DNA of 64,000 nucleotides from Oncomelania hupensis (lineage: Eukaryota; Mollusca; Gastropoda; Littorinimorpha; Pomatiopsidae): NCBI GenBank assembly GCA_036898135.1, contig CM072515.1, positions 74,169,753-74,233,752 of the forward strand. The letters run 5' to 3'. This document shows positions 29,651 through 40,495 of the stretch, in pieces. The translations under genes and the position numbers were made by a program. Position 1 is the stretch's first letter. Each line of letters opens with the position of its first letter. The notes beneath the pieces are model-generated. The model was not told the origin of the DNA. It searched no databases and saw only the letters and a list, made by a program, of their open reading frames with translations.

Positions 29651-30446
29651 ACCACTACCACCATGGCCACCACCAGCATCATCGTCGTCCTCATCTTGCC
29701 TCACCTCTTCCAACCACACATTCACCAAAGCCACGATGAACATAGCCAGCTTATTTTCTTGCCGTTTTATCGCTTAATAGGTAATTTTAATACAAACATT
29801 CACGTAGAGAAAAAAAAGATACTTCTTTAAAACGTCACGTTGCTTTATGTTAAATAAAATGTTACTTGTATTCATATTACAAAATACGGAAACACTGAAG
29901 AGTACAATGTAGCACGAGAACTACAATAGTCACACTATCTCCAACATTTCAACAAATTCTAGCAGTCGTAGTTAAATTGGAATCTGCAGTTTGATGGTTT
30001 ATTTTTACCAATAACATCCAAGTTACTGAGAATTTCCCAAAAAAGTTGAACATGAAGAGGTCTTTTTTTTTTTTTTTTTTTTTAAGTACAAAATCTTCCG
30101 ATTGCAGTGGTCATATTTAAAAAAACAAACAACACACACACAATCACGGACACAAACATATTTACCATATTACAATTTATTGATAAAATAATCATCCTTG
30201 GAATCCATTAATCTACCTTTATGGTTTCCACAATGACCAGTAATAAATATTTTTTATTTGTTGCAAAATAATACAAAGTTACATTGTTACAACAATTTAC
30301 TTTAAAATGTTATTACTGCTTTAAACATAATACATTATATTAAGCTGAAGTTATTACTGTTTTAACAGAGTAAGCTTACATTATTATAAGCTTAGGTTAC
30401 ATCGCTACACTTTACATGCTACAGTTTAAGCTATTGATACAAGATA
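29651..30446. other. Unassigned AT-rich DNA
   Basis: Contains a T23 run at 30061-30083 and a CA-rich patch at 30128-30150. No gene. The left copy of the LINE target duplication, TTGCTACGGCTTGT, is at 30447-30460. Confidence 0.5.
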
Positions 30447-30460
30447 TTGCTACGGCTTGT

Positions 30461-30876
30461 TGTTGTTGTTGTTTCTTTAATTTAACGTCTATTCACCTTA
30501 GTGATTTTAGACTTGATGGGAGCAGGGGGAAATATTAAACAAATAATGAATGGTCATAATGAAGCAAAAAAGGGATTAAACAAAGTACACAAAACTGAAC
30601 AATTAAACAATCAAATTTGTGAAATAATTAGAAATTATACAAATTACATCCAATATAACTACTAACCAATCCTTGTAAAATAATCTTCATGATTTACAGG
30701 ATCCAGCGGGCTGTAATAAGCCGAATCAGGATCATTATATCTCATATAATTATGTAATTCAATGTTCTGAATTTATACATATATAATATTCCATGTTCTT
30801 AATTTATCCTTCATAGAAACAATCTATTAGATCTAGTAAATAATCTGTACTGACTGTTGTTGTTGTTTTTTTTTTT
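30461..30876 (-). other. 3' UTR and tail of the I-like LINE
   Basis: Sense strand contains GATTCGGCTTATTACAGCCC...CTGGATCCTGTAAATCATGAA (30690-30730), a box shared with the 582-bp repeat and with the interior of the 15.5-17.5 kb transposon. It ends GTGAATAGACGTTAAATTAA, then AGAAA and (CAA)n. Confidence 0.75.
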
Positions 30877-32646
30877 TTACAAAAAACATCCAACAGGACT
30901 GTATATTAATGATTTTGCAATTGATATCCAGTAAATAATATTTTTATCCTGAATATTTCGAATATGTTGTGGAATATATTGCGCAATTGCACTGCATTCA
31001 TTAATGAGATGATTAATAGAAATTGCTTGTTTGCAAATGCAAGCAACTTCCTTACAGTATTTTGTCCTCCACGAGTTCAAAGCAAGACGATATGCTAAAC
31101 TGATAACAGTCCGCGAGGAATGTAACATTCCATTATATAATTTAATGCAAGGAATTTTATTTTTTATAGTTTTCTCAATTATACGATATACTTCATTTTT
31201 GGAGAATGGAATATCGAGCTGAAGAACAGTACTTCCATTTTTTGCCCCTTTTTTTGCAATCCTATCAGCCCAGTCATTATGATTTAATCCGCTATGAGAT
31301 GGTATCCAGCAAAATTGAACATTTGTTCCATTTATGATTAAACTATGAATAAGATATTTAATTTCATCTATAATATAACAGCCTTCTTTATTAGAATTTG
31401 AATCCAAAGTTTGTAAAACTGATTTAGAATCAACACAAAATAATATATTGAGAAAGTCAGTGTGTAAACTAATGATTTTATTCAATGCCATAAGTATAGC
31501 AATAAGTTCTGCAGTAAATATTGAATGCCCTTTCCCTAAAAAGTAAGCCTCGTTAACTTTTAAAGCAGGTATAACATAACCTGCTCCTGTTTCACCTGAT
31601 TCTAAAACAGAACCATCAGTATAAATTTGTAGGTAAGAATAATATTTTTCATAGATACGTTCCTTTGCTTCTGCTGCTAATAAAATGCTGTTTTCCTGTT
31701 TTCTTAATTCAGAATAGTCTATGTCAAAATTTGCTCTTTGAAGTTCCCAATTAGGTATAGGTATTTGGGAAATTATGTTTGAATCGATTTTACAATTTAA
31801 ATTAGATTCGTTCATGAGATCATTTGTATACGTTAAAATAGTCTGTAAATAATTAATACCCTGTGCTCTTTTGGGAAAATGTAAATCAGAGCGTATTTCT
31901 AATTCTGAATCTGTGAAATTTTCAACTGCAGATGCCCTCACTATATATTTAGCACATGATAATTTTCTCCATTCATGTAATGGTAATACACCTGCAGCGT
32001 TATAAGCATCAGATGTTTTTGTGTGTATTGGAACACCCATAGCCATTTTAATTGCTTTGCTATCCATACTTTGAAGTAATTTTAATAAGTATTTTGGAGC
32101 AGAGAAGTATACCTCTTGGCCATATGTTAATTTAGATCGAACAAGCATGCACACCAGGTGAATCAAATTTTGTGTATCTTGTCCCCATTTTTGATAACTT
32201 ACAATCTTTATTAAATTTAAACTTTTAATAGCCTTTTGCAACAAATAATGTATATGTTTCTTCCAACTTAAATTTGCTGTAAAATAAACGCCAAGAAATT
32301 TAACTTCATTTACATATTGCAATTCTTCATTACCAATATAAAATTTCGGTAACAGTTTTGGACCAGTTCCTTTATTAAATAATAACATATTTGTTTTTTC
32401 TTTTGACAATTCAAGTCCATTTACTTTTATGTATAAGTGAATATTATTTAATTCATTCTGATACACATTCTGAATATGTTTTATTTCAAATAAAGATGTT
32501 TTTCTTTTTAAAGAGACATTTATCCACATTGCAATATCATCTGCATATTGAACTAAAGTTATTTGTTTACCTACATGTTGAGGCAAGTCATATAACAATA
32601 TATTAAATAATAAAGGTGATATTATTGACCCTTGTGGTATGCCCAT
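30877..32646 (-). CDS. I-like LINE ORF2, C-terminal RT and RNase H
   Basis: 589 codons in the same frame as the preceding part. RT motif B is GIPQGSIISPLLF and motif C is YADD (residues 34-37). RNase H begins at about residue 340, with YTDGS, FTAELIAIL, CVDSKSVL and SHSGLNHNDWADRIAKKG carrying the acidic and His active-site residues. It finishes with a Cys/His-containing tail. RNase H would remove the RNA template during integration. Confidence 0.9.
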   Translation of the reverse strand: MGIPQGSIISPLLFNILLYDLPQHVGKQITLVQYADDIAMWINVSLKRKTSLFEIKHIQNVYQNELNNIHLYIKVNGLELSKEKTNMLLFNKGTGPKLLPKFYIGNEELQYVNEVKFLGVYFTANLSWKKHIHYLLQKAIKSLNLIKIVSYQKWGQDTQNLIHLVCMLVRSKLTYGQEVYFSAPKYLLKLLQSMDSKAIKMAMGVPIHTKTSDAYNAAGVLPLHEWRKLSCAKYIVRASAVENFTDSELEIRSDLHFPKRAQGINYLQTILTYTNDLMNESNLNCKIDSNIISQIPIPNWELQRANFDIDYSELRKQENSILLAAEAKERIYEKYYSYLQIYTDGSVLESGETGAGYVIPALKVNEAYFLGKGHSIFTAELIAILMALNKIISLHTDFLNILFCVDSKSVLQTLDSNSNKEGCYIIDEIKYLIHSLIINGTNVQFCWIPSHSGLNHNDWADRIAKKGAKNGSTVLQLDIPFSKNEVYRIIEKTIKNKIPCIKLYNGMLHSSRTVISLAYRLALNSWRTKYCKEVACICKQAISINHLINECSAIAQYIPQHIRNIQDKNIIYWISIAKSLIYSPVGCFL

Positions 32647-32667
32647 ATTAATATTATAAGCTGAGGA

Positions 32668-33849
32668 TTAAGAGTTGCCTACCTTTGTTATTATTTTTCT
32701 TCCATTTAGGAAATCTTTAATATATTTAAAAATATTGCCAGAAAGGCCTATATTTTTTAGCTTGTATAAAAGTCGAGCGTGCCATACTCGATCATACGCT
32801 TTTTTCACATCAAAGAAAGTGGCCAATATATTTTTCCTTCGAGAAAATTGCTTCTTAACTTGTGTGGTTAATTTAACTAAGTGATCTACTGTTGACCTAC
32901 CTTTTTTAAAACCAGCCTGATTCGTTGGTATTATTTTATTTTTGTTGCAATAATATGATAATCTATTTAATATTATTTTTTCCATTATTTTACCAGCATG
33001 TGATGTAAGTGCAATAGGACGATAACTTGAAGATTCATGTCGATTTTTTCCTGCTTTTAATAGTGGTACTATTATTGATGTTTTCCATAAATCGGGTAAA
33101 ATATTATCCTCCCAGCACTTATTAATAATTGTATGAAAATGATGTATCCATGGTAATGGTAGATGATTTAATAAAGTATATGACAAGCCATCTGGACCAA
33201 ATGCAGATTTCTTATTACCAAGATTTTTGATTGCATCTTTTACCTCCGATAATGTAATTTTTGAATTCATATACAAAGCATTATCTGGATTAGGATCTTT
33301 ATAAAATTCTGATGTTTCTTCAGTTTGCGTTTTTGTTAATTCTTCTTGAGTAAGACTGCTGGTGTTGCTTGCATTTGCAAACATTTTACAAAATTCTTCT
33401 GCTTTATCTTTTGGAGAAGAAAATATTTTATTCATAATTTTTATTGGACATTTTGGTAACTGAAATCCATTTTTCATTTCATTAACTTTTTTCCAAACAT
33501 TATTTGCATCACTTGGACTTGATATTTCTTTAGTGCAAAAGTTTTCCCAGTGTTGTTTTTTTGCTACTGCAATTATCTTGTTACAATTAAGTTTTGCAAT
33601 TTTCATTTCTCTGTGCGCAGAAACAGACCTGTATTTTATCCACCTTTTGTATGTATTCTTTTTTAATTTAACTGCATCTGCACAAGCACTATTCCACCAA
33701 ATATTACCTTGATGTTTTTTCTTTAAAGAACCCCTCTTTATAGGTATGGAATTGTTCGCTGCTGAAATTATTGTATTTGTGAACATTGTACAAAGTGCAT
33801 TAATGTCTCCATTATCAATAAAATGTTTTTCAGAATTCAATAAATACAT
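32668..33849 (-). CDS. I-like LINE ORF2, N-terminal RT part
   Basis: 393 codons (the frame is open from about 33930). Contains the linker and RT fingers/palm start: YRPIALTS, AGFKKGRSTVDHL and FDVKKAYDRVWH with the first catalytic Asp. It ends at a single stop after ITKVGNS. The frame carries on unchanged after it with SSAYNINMGIPQGS, so this is a point nonsense mutation. Confidence 0.87.
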   Translation of the reverse strand: MYLLNSEKHFIDNGDINALCTMFTNTIISAANNSIPIKRGSLKKKHQGNIWWNSACADAVKLKKNTYKRWIKYRSVSAHREMKIAKLNCNKIIAVAKKQHWENFCTKEISSPSDANNVWKKVNEMKNGFQLPKCPIKIMNKIFSSPKDKAEEFCKMFANASNTSSLTQEELTKTQTEETSEFYKDPNPDNALYMNSKITLSEVKDAIKNLGNKKSAFGPDGLSYTLLNHLPLPWIHHFHTIINKCWEDNILPDLWKTSIIVPLLKAGKNRHESSSYRPIALTSHAGKIMEKIILNRLSYYCNKNKIIPTNQAGFKKGRSTVDHLVKLTTQVKKQFSRRKNILATFFDVKKAYDRVWHARLLYKLKNIGLSGNIFKYIKDFLNGRKIITKVGNS

Positions 33850-33929
33850 TTGATATTGATTCCAGTCTGCACGATCATATATATATTTAGGAATAACATC
33901 ATTTTCTACTTGAATATCTGGTTTTTCAT

Positions 33930-34634
33930 TTATGTGGTCACAATTGGAAGATGATCGCTGCCTAAGGAATCAATTTCTACATCCCATGTGCTGTCTATAG
34001 CCAAATCAGGTGATACGAATGTTAGATCAATTGCAGAAGCCTGTTGTGTTTCTACATCAGGAATCCTTGTTATTTTACCATCATTCAAAAATACAAGACC
34101 AGAAATGATAATATTATCAATAAAAAGGTTATTAGTATTATACTGACATCCGTTATCCCAAAGTGATGAATGGGCATTAAAATCACCAACAATAATCCAT
34201 TTATCATTTTTATCAACTAGTTTTAACCATTCAGTGTTGATATCATCTGGACCCGTAGGATAGTAAACTGACACAATATTAATATTCAACTGACTGTGAA
34301 TTTTCACCTTTAGGGCCACAGAATATACATTATATAAATCTTTTGGAACTATAGATTGACAAGGGACATAATCTAAATCATTTCTTATATATATTGCAAC
34401 TTTAACTTTTGTAATATTTTTTATGTATTGTATTACTGGTGGGAAAAAATAACCTTCAATGTTAGGAAGTTTTTTTTTATTTACATTTAATGACTGCAGT
34501 GCAAGAACGTGATGTTGTTTTGTTGTTAGATATTGCTTTAAAAGATTTATATTTGTAGATATGGACCTACAATTCCACTGAAATACACTAAATTTGTCTT
34601 CTACCATTAATTCAACTTGAAATTTGAAAGTCAC
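33930..34634 (-). CDS. I-like LINE ORF2, endonuclease part
   Basis: 234 codons of APE-type endonuclease: FQWNCRSI (Asn), WIIVGDFNAHSSLWD, and GSDHLPIV (His) at the end. The frame shifts right after that motif. Sequence that continues naturally (HINEKPDIQVEND) lies in the next frame and leads into the RT part at 33849, so one small indel near 33935 separates them. Confidence 0.85.
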   Translation of the reverse strand: MTFKFQVELMVEDKFSVFQWNCRSISTNINLLKQYLTTKQHHVLALQSLNVNKKKLPNIEGYFFPPVIQYIKNITKVKVAIYIRNDLDYVPCQSIVPKDLYNVYSVALKVKIHSQLNINIVSVYYPTGPDDINTEWLKLVDKNDKWIIVGDFNAHSSLWDNGCQYNTNNLFIDNIIISGLVFLNDGKITRIPDVETQQASAIDLTFVSPDLAIDSTWDVEIDSLGSDHLPIVTT

Positions 34635-34652
34635 ACGTGGGAGTGTTATACA

Positions 34653-35456
34653 TCACTGTAAGACATTTCTGTAATTCGTGGATATTTTCAGTGCTCCTTT
34701 TAGATTTGGATGAATGCAATCCTTATACAAAGATCTATTTGCAGCCCCTGTCTTGGTGATAAAGAGATTGTTATTGTCTACAAATTGGACGAACTCCTTG
34801 TCACAAGCTGCTCTAAGCGCTGCATTGGATGCATCAGCTTTCTTCCTCAGCTGACCTCTTGGAGGAACAATACAAGACATGTGAACGTGTGCTGTAGTGA
34901 ATTTTCCTTTGACTGCTTGAATCAACTGTAGCCAGTCTTTCATACTGATGCTTTTTAACCTACAGCTGTTCACACCAACATGAATGGTGATATGTTTTAT
35001 TTCATTGTTTGATGCTTGGTCATCTAACCACTGTACCACATCATGAATACTCAAACCAGATATGCAGATTAATTGTGTCTTAACTGCACCAACAACAAAG
35101 TCTTCTGGTTTGAGTCCACGCAGTACTGAATCTCCTATGATCAGATGTTCTGTTGTTTTTTCCACCTTCTGGTCTTGCAGGCGCTGAAACGAACTGACAT
35201 TGTGACTGTTGGATTTCTTCATTTTAGCAGATTCGTCTTTATTTTCCTCATTTTTTTTGCAACCAACATTTTTTTCTGTTGATAACTTCTTTCCTTCTGT
35301 TGCAGTGTTTACTTTTGTAACGTCTTTATTACATCGATGCAACTTGAAGAGAAGACGCTCTGCATTGTCACGCTCTTGGGATTGCAAACTTGCGTCAGTT
35401 GAATCCGTCTGAAAGAAACCCTTATAGATGAAGAAACAAACTGTCAATGTTTGCAT
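34653..35456 (-). CDS. SGNH/GDSL-type hydrolase ORF inside the LINE
   Basis: 267 codons. After a polar N-terminal third, residues about 103-265 form an SGNH-hydrolase domain. Block I is IIGDSVLRGL (nucleophile S110), block II Gly is in ISGLSI (G134), block III is GVNS (N163), and block V is DCIHPN (D246, H249). All four hallmark residues are present, so it may be catalytically competent. Esterase domains are known in ORF1 of CR1-group LINEs (established knowledge); finding one between a triple-knuckle ORF1 and an RNase H-bearing ORF2 is less familiar to me. It overlaps ORF1 by 35 bp in a different frame and ends 18 bp before the endonuclease ATG. It may be a separate ORF, a frameshift product, or one ORF1 split by an indel. 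Confidence 0.85.
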   Translation of the reverse strand: MQTLTVCFFIYKGFFQTDSTDASLQSQERDNAERLLFKLHRCNKDVTKVNTATEGKKLSTEKNVGCKKNEENKDESAKMKKSNSHNVSSFQRLQDQKVEKTTEHLIIGDSVLRGLKPEDFVVGAVKTQLICISGLSIHDVVQWLDDQASNNEIKHITIHVGVNSCRLKSISMKDWLQLIQAVKGKFTTAHVHMSCIVPPRGQLRKKADASNAALRAACDKEFVQFVDNNNLFITKTGAANRSLYKDCIHPNLKGALKISTNYRNVLQ

Positions 35457-36390
35457 CTTGCTTGTTAAGTAAAGGTATTGCTAACTTTTCCACAAAATCT
35501 GTGAAGGATGGAGCTGAAGGAGAAGTTGATTGGGCAACTGCTTGAGCATAGGTTTTCTTATTTGTTGTTTTAATTGATTCTGTTCTCACTTTGGCAATTG
35601 CCTCTTGCAAGCTCATGTAGGTTCTTGATTTCTCCCTGAGTGCATTTTTCAGCAATAACTTTTTTTCGCAACCGTGATACGCTGCTGAGTGCTCTCCTCC
35701 ACAATTGATACAATGAGGCTTGAAGGTCTTGCATTTGCTTCTTTCATGCTGACCTCCACATCTGCAACAGCGTTGTTTTGCGTAGCAGTCCTTCAGTGTA
35801 TGATTTAGTCTCTGACATCGTGTACATCGCAATACTGGGGGACAATATGGGTACACTTTATAAGACTTTTCTCCAACTTTTAACAATGTGGGCAATTTGT
35901 CTGTAGCAAATACGATCCTTGTGATGATTTTATTGTTCTTTTTTGTGACAATGTGTTTGTATTTAATGATGAAGTCATTTTTGTTCAAGGCATGCTTGTT
36001 TTCTAAGTCAAAAATTACCCCTTCAGTTTTTACAGTTGGGATGAAGCATTTCACTTGAGCACCTCCAATATTGGTTATTGATAATAATTTTTCTTGTTGT
36101 TTCAGATTTACACATTGAACATACACATCTCCATTTCGCAGTTTTCTAGCAGATACAACATCGCCAATAATGCCATGAAATGGAAACTTGTTTGAAATTG
36201 GAAGTTTTGTTAATGTGACAGTTCCAGTGTGTTTATCGTGAACAATTGCAGGGAATGTTTGTTTATTCACTGTTTCTTTATCATATTTTAAAGTGATTTC
36301 TTTTCCAGGTGTTGTAACAATATACTGATTTTCATTTTCCTTAACAAGTGATGTTCTGTCAATATTAAATTTTTTTCGAAAACTCTGCAT
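35422..36390 (-). CDS. I-like LINE ORF1, triple zinc-knuckle RNA-binding protein
   Basis: 322 codons from the first ATG after the 5' UTR. Residues about 40-180 look like the RRM-like domains of LINE ORF1 proteins, with weak support. Three zinc knuckles follow: CTRCQRLNHTLKDC (189-202), CCRCGGQHERSKC (about 208-220) and a CINCGGEHSAAYHGC variant (about 227-241). Then comes a Lys/Gln-rich tail with the TYAQAV motif common after such knuckles. It should coat LINE RNA. It ends 35 bp inside the next ORF, in another frame. Confidence 0.85.
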   Translation of the reverse strand: MQSFRKKFNIDRTSLVKENENQYIVTTPGKEITLKYDKETVNKQTFPAIVHDKHTGTVTLTKLPISNKFPFHGIIGDVVSARKLRNGDVYVQCVNLKQQEKLLSITNIGGAQVKCFIPTVKTEGVIFDLENKHALNKNDFIIKYKHIVTKKNNKIITRIVFATDKLPTLLKVGEKSYKVYPYCPPVLRCTRCQRLNHTLKDCYAKQRCCRCGGQHERSKCKTFKPHCINCGGEHSAAYHGCEKKLLLKNALREKSRTYMSLQEAIAKVRTESIKTTNKKTYAQAVAQSTSPSAPSFTDFVEKLAIPLLNKQDANIDSLFLHL

Positions 36391-37016
36391 CGTTGTAGAA
36401 CATGTTTGTAATATATTGTTTTAAAATATTCATTTCATTCGCCTTTGTTACGCCAGTAGACAATTCATAGATGACGCCAACGTTGACTAAAAAATAAAAG
36501 TTTACGTCATTTCCGGTATTGAAAAAAAAATAAATAAAGATTCCTCACGTGCACTTTGGAGTGTCTGTAGAACGTCTTTTCAAAGCAGAAAACAAACCGT
36601 ACGGGGGTCAATTAAAATAACAGCTTTTTCAACAAAAAAGTCAGTAACACATTTTCAAAAAGAGAAAGTCACATCAAATGATTAAAATAATATTATCTCC
36701 GATAGAGCAAAGTGTGCTTTACAACTTGAAGACATATTTTTCCAGAGTTCTAGAACTCGGCTCGATCCTCAAGTCACCACACCCTTCTCCATTACCGGCT
36801 GAAAAAAAAGAAACACAAATTACTGGCCTTCTACTTGAAGTTTTATCCCGGAAAATGTTCCATTGTATCCGGTTGTCTTGTAAATTAGAATGTTTACAAG
36901 ATAAAACATGTATTCATTGTTGAAACTCCTCTTTTTGAACAAAAAAGGACAGAGCTCTGCACAGTTCCAACACACGAAATCAGTGGCCTTGACCTCCCCA
37001 TCTTGCTACGGCTTGT

Positions 37017-37370
37017 CTAATCACACGTAAGCTCACATTTTTATTGAATTGTTCTTAAATAACGCTCAACGCTCAACGCTGTCAAGGCGCTTTACATTCA
37101 CAATGTTCAAAACCCTTTTTGTTTTTAGTGGGTCCAGAGTTTTGAACGGTGTGGGATTGCAGGAGGCGTGGATAAGAGGAATGGGAGAAAGAAAGGATAT
37201 ACTTATATGTGCTTCGTTACTTTATTCTCAGCATATACACTCCCGTACGTTATTATTACACAGACAGATTACATACAACGATATTTACATCACCGAAATA
37301 TTGCACCTCCGCCATAAATATTTCAACAACATCCCCAACCTCTCTAGCTACCTTCTTCCCTTTTGCTAAT
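37017..37370. other. Unassigned DNA
   Basis: No gene. AACGCTCAACGCT-type short duplication at 37063-37080. Confidence 0.45.
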
Positions 37371-37612
37371 ACGAATATTTACGAATACGAATATTTACGA
37401 ATAGGAATATTTACGAATGCGAATATTTGCGAATACAAATATTTACGAATACCAATATTTGCGAATAAAAAATATTTACGAATACCAATATTTGCGAATA
37501 CTAATATTTACGAATACAAATATTTACGAATACGAATATTTACGGATGCTAATATTTACGAATACGAATATTTACGACTACGAATACTTACGAATACGAA
37601 TATTTATTCAAT
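37371..37612. repeat. 16-bp AATATTTACGAATACG minisatellite
   Basis: About 15 degenerate copies of an 8+8 bp unit (AATATTTA + CGAATACG). Because the period is not a multiple of three, all frames read Asn/Tyr/Glu-rich peptides, which explains the long ORFs here. They are not genes. Confidence 0.9.
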
Positions 37613-38790
37613 AAAGGGCCCCGCCCCTTTAGCTAGGGGGTGTGTGCAACATTTTTAACCAAAACAAATCACACTACAACAGTAAAGTCAAGTCAAACAT
37701 ACATCGAAACAATAAAGTATCTAAATTCTTCAAAATATACACAAGCCTACATCACGACAAAACAGTTTCTCAAACCTTGAACGCTCTGTACAAAAATATA
37801 CAGTCTCCTTTCAACATTTTCATTATTTGATGAAAATAATAAAGACAGTCTGAATGCATTTGGGGTTCTATAATATTTTAGGGCAATATATTCTCTACGT
37901 AAGTTATCGAAATAGGGACAACAGAGTAAAAAAAATGTAACTCATTTTGTTCGGGTTAATAACATAATTTGCACAGTTTGTTTTTGGGTATGGAACTGCG
38001 ATATTTATACAAATGAATAGCCAAATCAGAAATACCAAATCTGAACTTAGCCATTAAATGGTGAAGAAGTCTATCCATACGCACTTTCAAATACAAAGGC
38101 ACATCATGCGATATAATACAAAAGGATCTGTAAATATCAAAACCGTTCACTGGTATTTACATGCTGATGCCATTCTTGCCATCTAGTCTATCAACCGTTC
38201 TTTAAAAACACGCAAAACCATGTAACATTATTCACGCTCTGATTTATCCATACATACCCAAATCCAAACTGAAACAAACATTCTCCTACGTTCACCACCG
38301 GCACCCACGTCTTTTTCCTCGTTATTCAATTCACACAACGTATTATAAGCTTTGTTAGGTAATCTCCAAGCATCCATTTGTAATAATTTAAACCAGTAAC
38401 GTAAGCAACTTACAATAGAATTAATGGTAATAGAGTATGTATCTATTTAACTCGTTATACACAAAATCATTTGGCGTATATTCACATACACCCAAGTCTT
38501 CAGGGCAAACAAATGTACTTTTTCACAATGAGCGGCTGCTTTTTCCAAACCCCAAATTTCAGAACAATATTGCATAATTGGCTGGATCTGTGCCTCAAAA
38601 AGTTTCAAATAAACGTCTAACGAATGATTATTATAAATAGGAAGTCTCTGCATTATACAAAGAGGTGTATTATTTGCTTTACTTGTTACATCCTGCAACG
38701 AAACGTAACTTCGTAGAAAATAAAGACCTAAATATTTCAATGCATTAACTACAATTCATAACATTTTCATCAAAAAAGAACCTTTCTCTA

Positions 38791-39119
38791 TCCTATCCTA
38801 TCCTATCCTATCCCATAACTCGGAGGTCGTAGGGGCACCACAGATGATCGTTTAACCAGCGTACTCCATCTTTCCCTGTCCTCAGCAACCCTGATTGTTT
38901 CGCTCAGTGTCAAACCAGTCCATTCTCGAATGTTGTCTTCCCACCTCTTTTTCGGTCTCCCTCTTCTTCTACCTCCTTGCACTGTGCCCTGCAGGATGGT
39001 CTTTGCAAGACCTGATGATCTGGTGACGTGGCCATACCATCGGAGTTTACGTTTTTTCACCACTGTGAGCAGGTCATCGTGTTGTCCAATGGCTTGTGTG
39101 ATGGTCTGTCTGTCGACAG
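38791..39119 (-). mobile_element. 5'-truncated RTE LINE insertion
   Basis: About 329 bp of RTE 3' end (LRWYGHVTRSSGLAKTI, RGRPKKRWEDNIREW) with a (GGATA)n tail, flanked by ACCTTTCTCTA at 38780-38790 and 39120-39130, an 11-bp target duplication. It is inserted into the decayed LINE. Confidence 0.9.
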
Positions 39120-39539
39120 ACCTTTCTCTAGCACCTTATATATCCCCATTATCTGAGCACACCAATATTACTTTTATGCATATTCACCTTTAAACTAAGC
39201 GAGGAAACCGCTCCTTGTAAACTATACATTTGCGTTTGTGATCCTACAACTGTTTTAAATAACAGAACAACATCATCAGCGAGAAACATAATAAACAATT
39301 CAAAAGCATCAGGAAAAACTGTTACACCGTGTCTCCAACTGTTGATCACTTCTAACGCCGCCCCATTAATGAAATTAGAAAAAGAATCGGGCTACATAAC
39401 TGTGTCCCCTTGCTTCACTTTTCATTAACAATTTACATTGTCAATGAGTCTGGCATTACGTCTAATACGAGCTTTAACACCAACTTACATACGTTTGAAA
39501 CATCGAAAAAGGTTGTCCTTAATTCCATTATTCAGTAAG

Positions 39540-39885
39540 ACAACGCTCGCTGGCCAAGTGGTCTAAGGCGGGGGGCTACCTTGCCTTGCCCACAGGCCAG
39601 AAACCAATGGCGCCTGACAAGTGTAGGATCGATCCAGCATCTAGGCGTTATGTTTCTCCAAATATTATTTACTTTCGACTCGGGTAACGTCTCGGGGGTT
39701 TTCTCCGGGTACTCCGGTTTGCTCACCCAGCAAAATTAAAAAAACAAAACAAACTAAACGCCATTGTTATTAGATAGGTTGGGCTTGGGCGAGTGACAAC
39801 CTGCGACTACGCCTTCCCGAGGGGAGGCAACCCTGAATGTCCCGATAAAGGACAATACAGTGTCAAAAATCAAAATCATAGCAAA
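39540..39885 (+). mobile_element. tRNA-derived SINE (Leu-like head)
   Basis: Box A-like TGGCCAAGTGGTCTAAGGCG, box B-like GGATCGATCC, then the shared core GGGGGTTTTCTCCGGGTACT + CCGGTTTGCTC, and a 3' tail around CCGATAAAGGACAATACAGT. The sister copy is at 53757-54000. Confidence 0.75.
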
Positions 39886-40137
39886 ATTCCTATTAATAGA
39901 ATCAAAACATTTTTCATAATCAATATACGCTACATAAAGTTTACGATTATAACAAATGTATTTCTGAACGCAGGCTAACAACATGAAAATGTGATCAATA
40001 GTGGAGTAACCTTTCTTAAAGCCTGCTTGATGTTCACCAGTTATATTGTTTTTCTCAACCCAAGCCTGTAGGCGTCTATTAATAATTGTACCAAAAACTT
40101 TATTGCTTACGTCAGACAAACTGATACCCTCTGCCAA

Positions 40138-40495
40138 ACCCCCACCACCACTCCACTCTCAACCCCCAACCACCCCCCACTCCTCCGAAAAAGGCAATCA
40201 ACCCCCCCCCACCTCACCTCCCACCAAAAAAAACCAAAACAAAAAGAAACGCACACACAAAATAAAAAAAATATAAATTAGAAAGTAAGCCGACATTATT
40301 TTAATTCATCCAAACCTTTCTGACAGTACGGCAGTAAAATAGTAGTCAGATTGACAAAGTAAAGGAATTGTGGCTGCAACGAAATAGCTTGCTTACGTCT
40401 CTCTATTCTACTGTCTTTAGTTCGTAATCCTGAATCCACAGAGATTGCGTAATTCAAACTGTCACGCGAGAATGGACTCTCTTAAGAATAATAAT
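40138..40495. other. Unassigned DNA with C-rich stretch
   Basis: C-rich low-complexity sequence at about 40138-40225, then AT-rich DNA. No gene. Confidence 0.5.

Larger units (their letters stand above)
30461..37002 (-). mobile_element. Nearly full-length I/Nimb-like LINE with SGNH ORF
   Basis: 6542 bp on the - strand between perfect 14-bp direct repeats TTGCTACGGCTTGT (30447-30460 and 37003-37016). Sense order: about 0.6-kb 5' UTR, zinc-knuckle ORF1, SGNH-hydrolase ORF, endonuclease, RT, RNase H, 3' UTR, (CAA)n tail. The RNase H domain after RT places it in the I group; Nimb is the closest guess (inference). ORF2 is broken by one frameshift (near 33935) and one stop (32668). The intact target duplication and few lesions indicate a rather young copy. 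Confidence 0.9.
37950..40137 (-). pseudogene. Decayed LINE RT (CR1/L2-like), interrupted twice
   Basis: On the - strand, broken pieces read as RT in order: AGFKKGYSTIDHIF and AYIDYEKCFDSI (40137-39886), FLADDVVLLF (catalytic ADD, near 39300), MKYLGLYF and a YCSEIWG thumb segment (38740-38447), then a Cys-containing tail (38150-37956). A SINE (39540-39885) and an RTE 3' fragment (38791-39119) are inserted in it. Many frameshifts; long dead. Confidence 0.78.
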
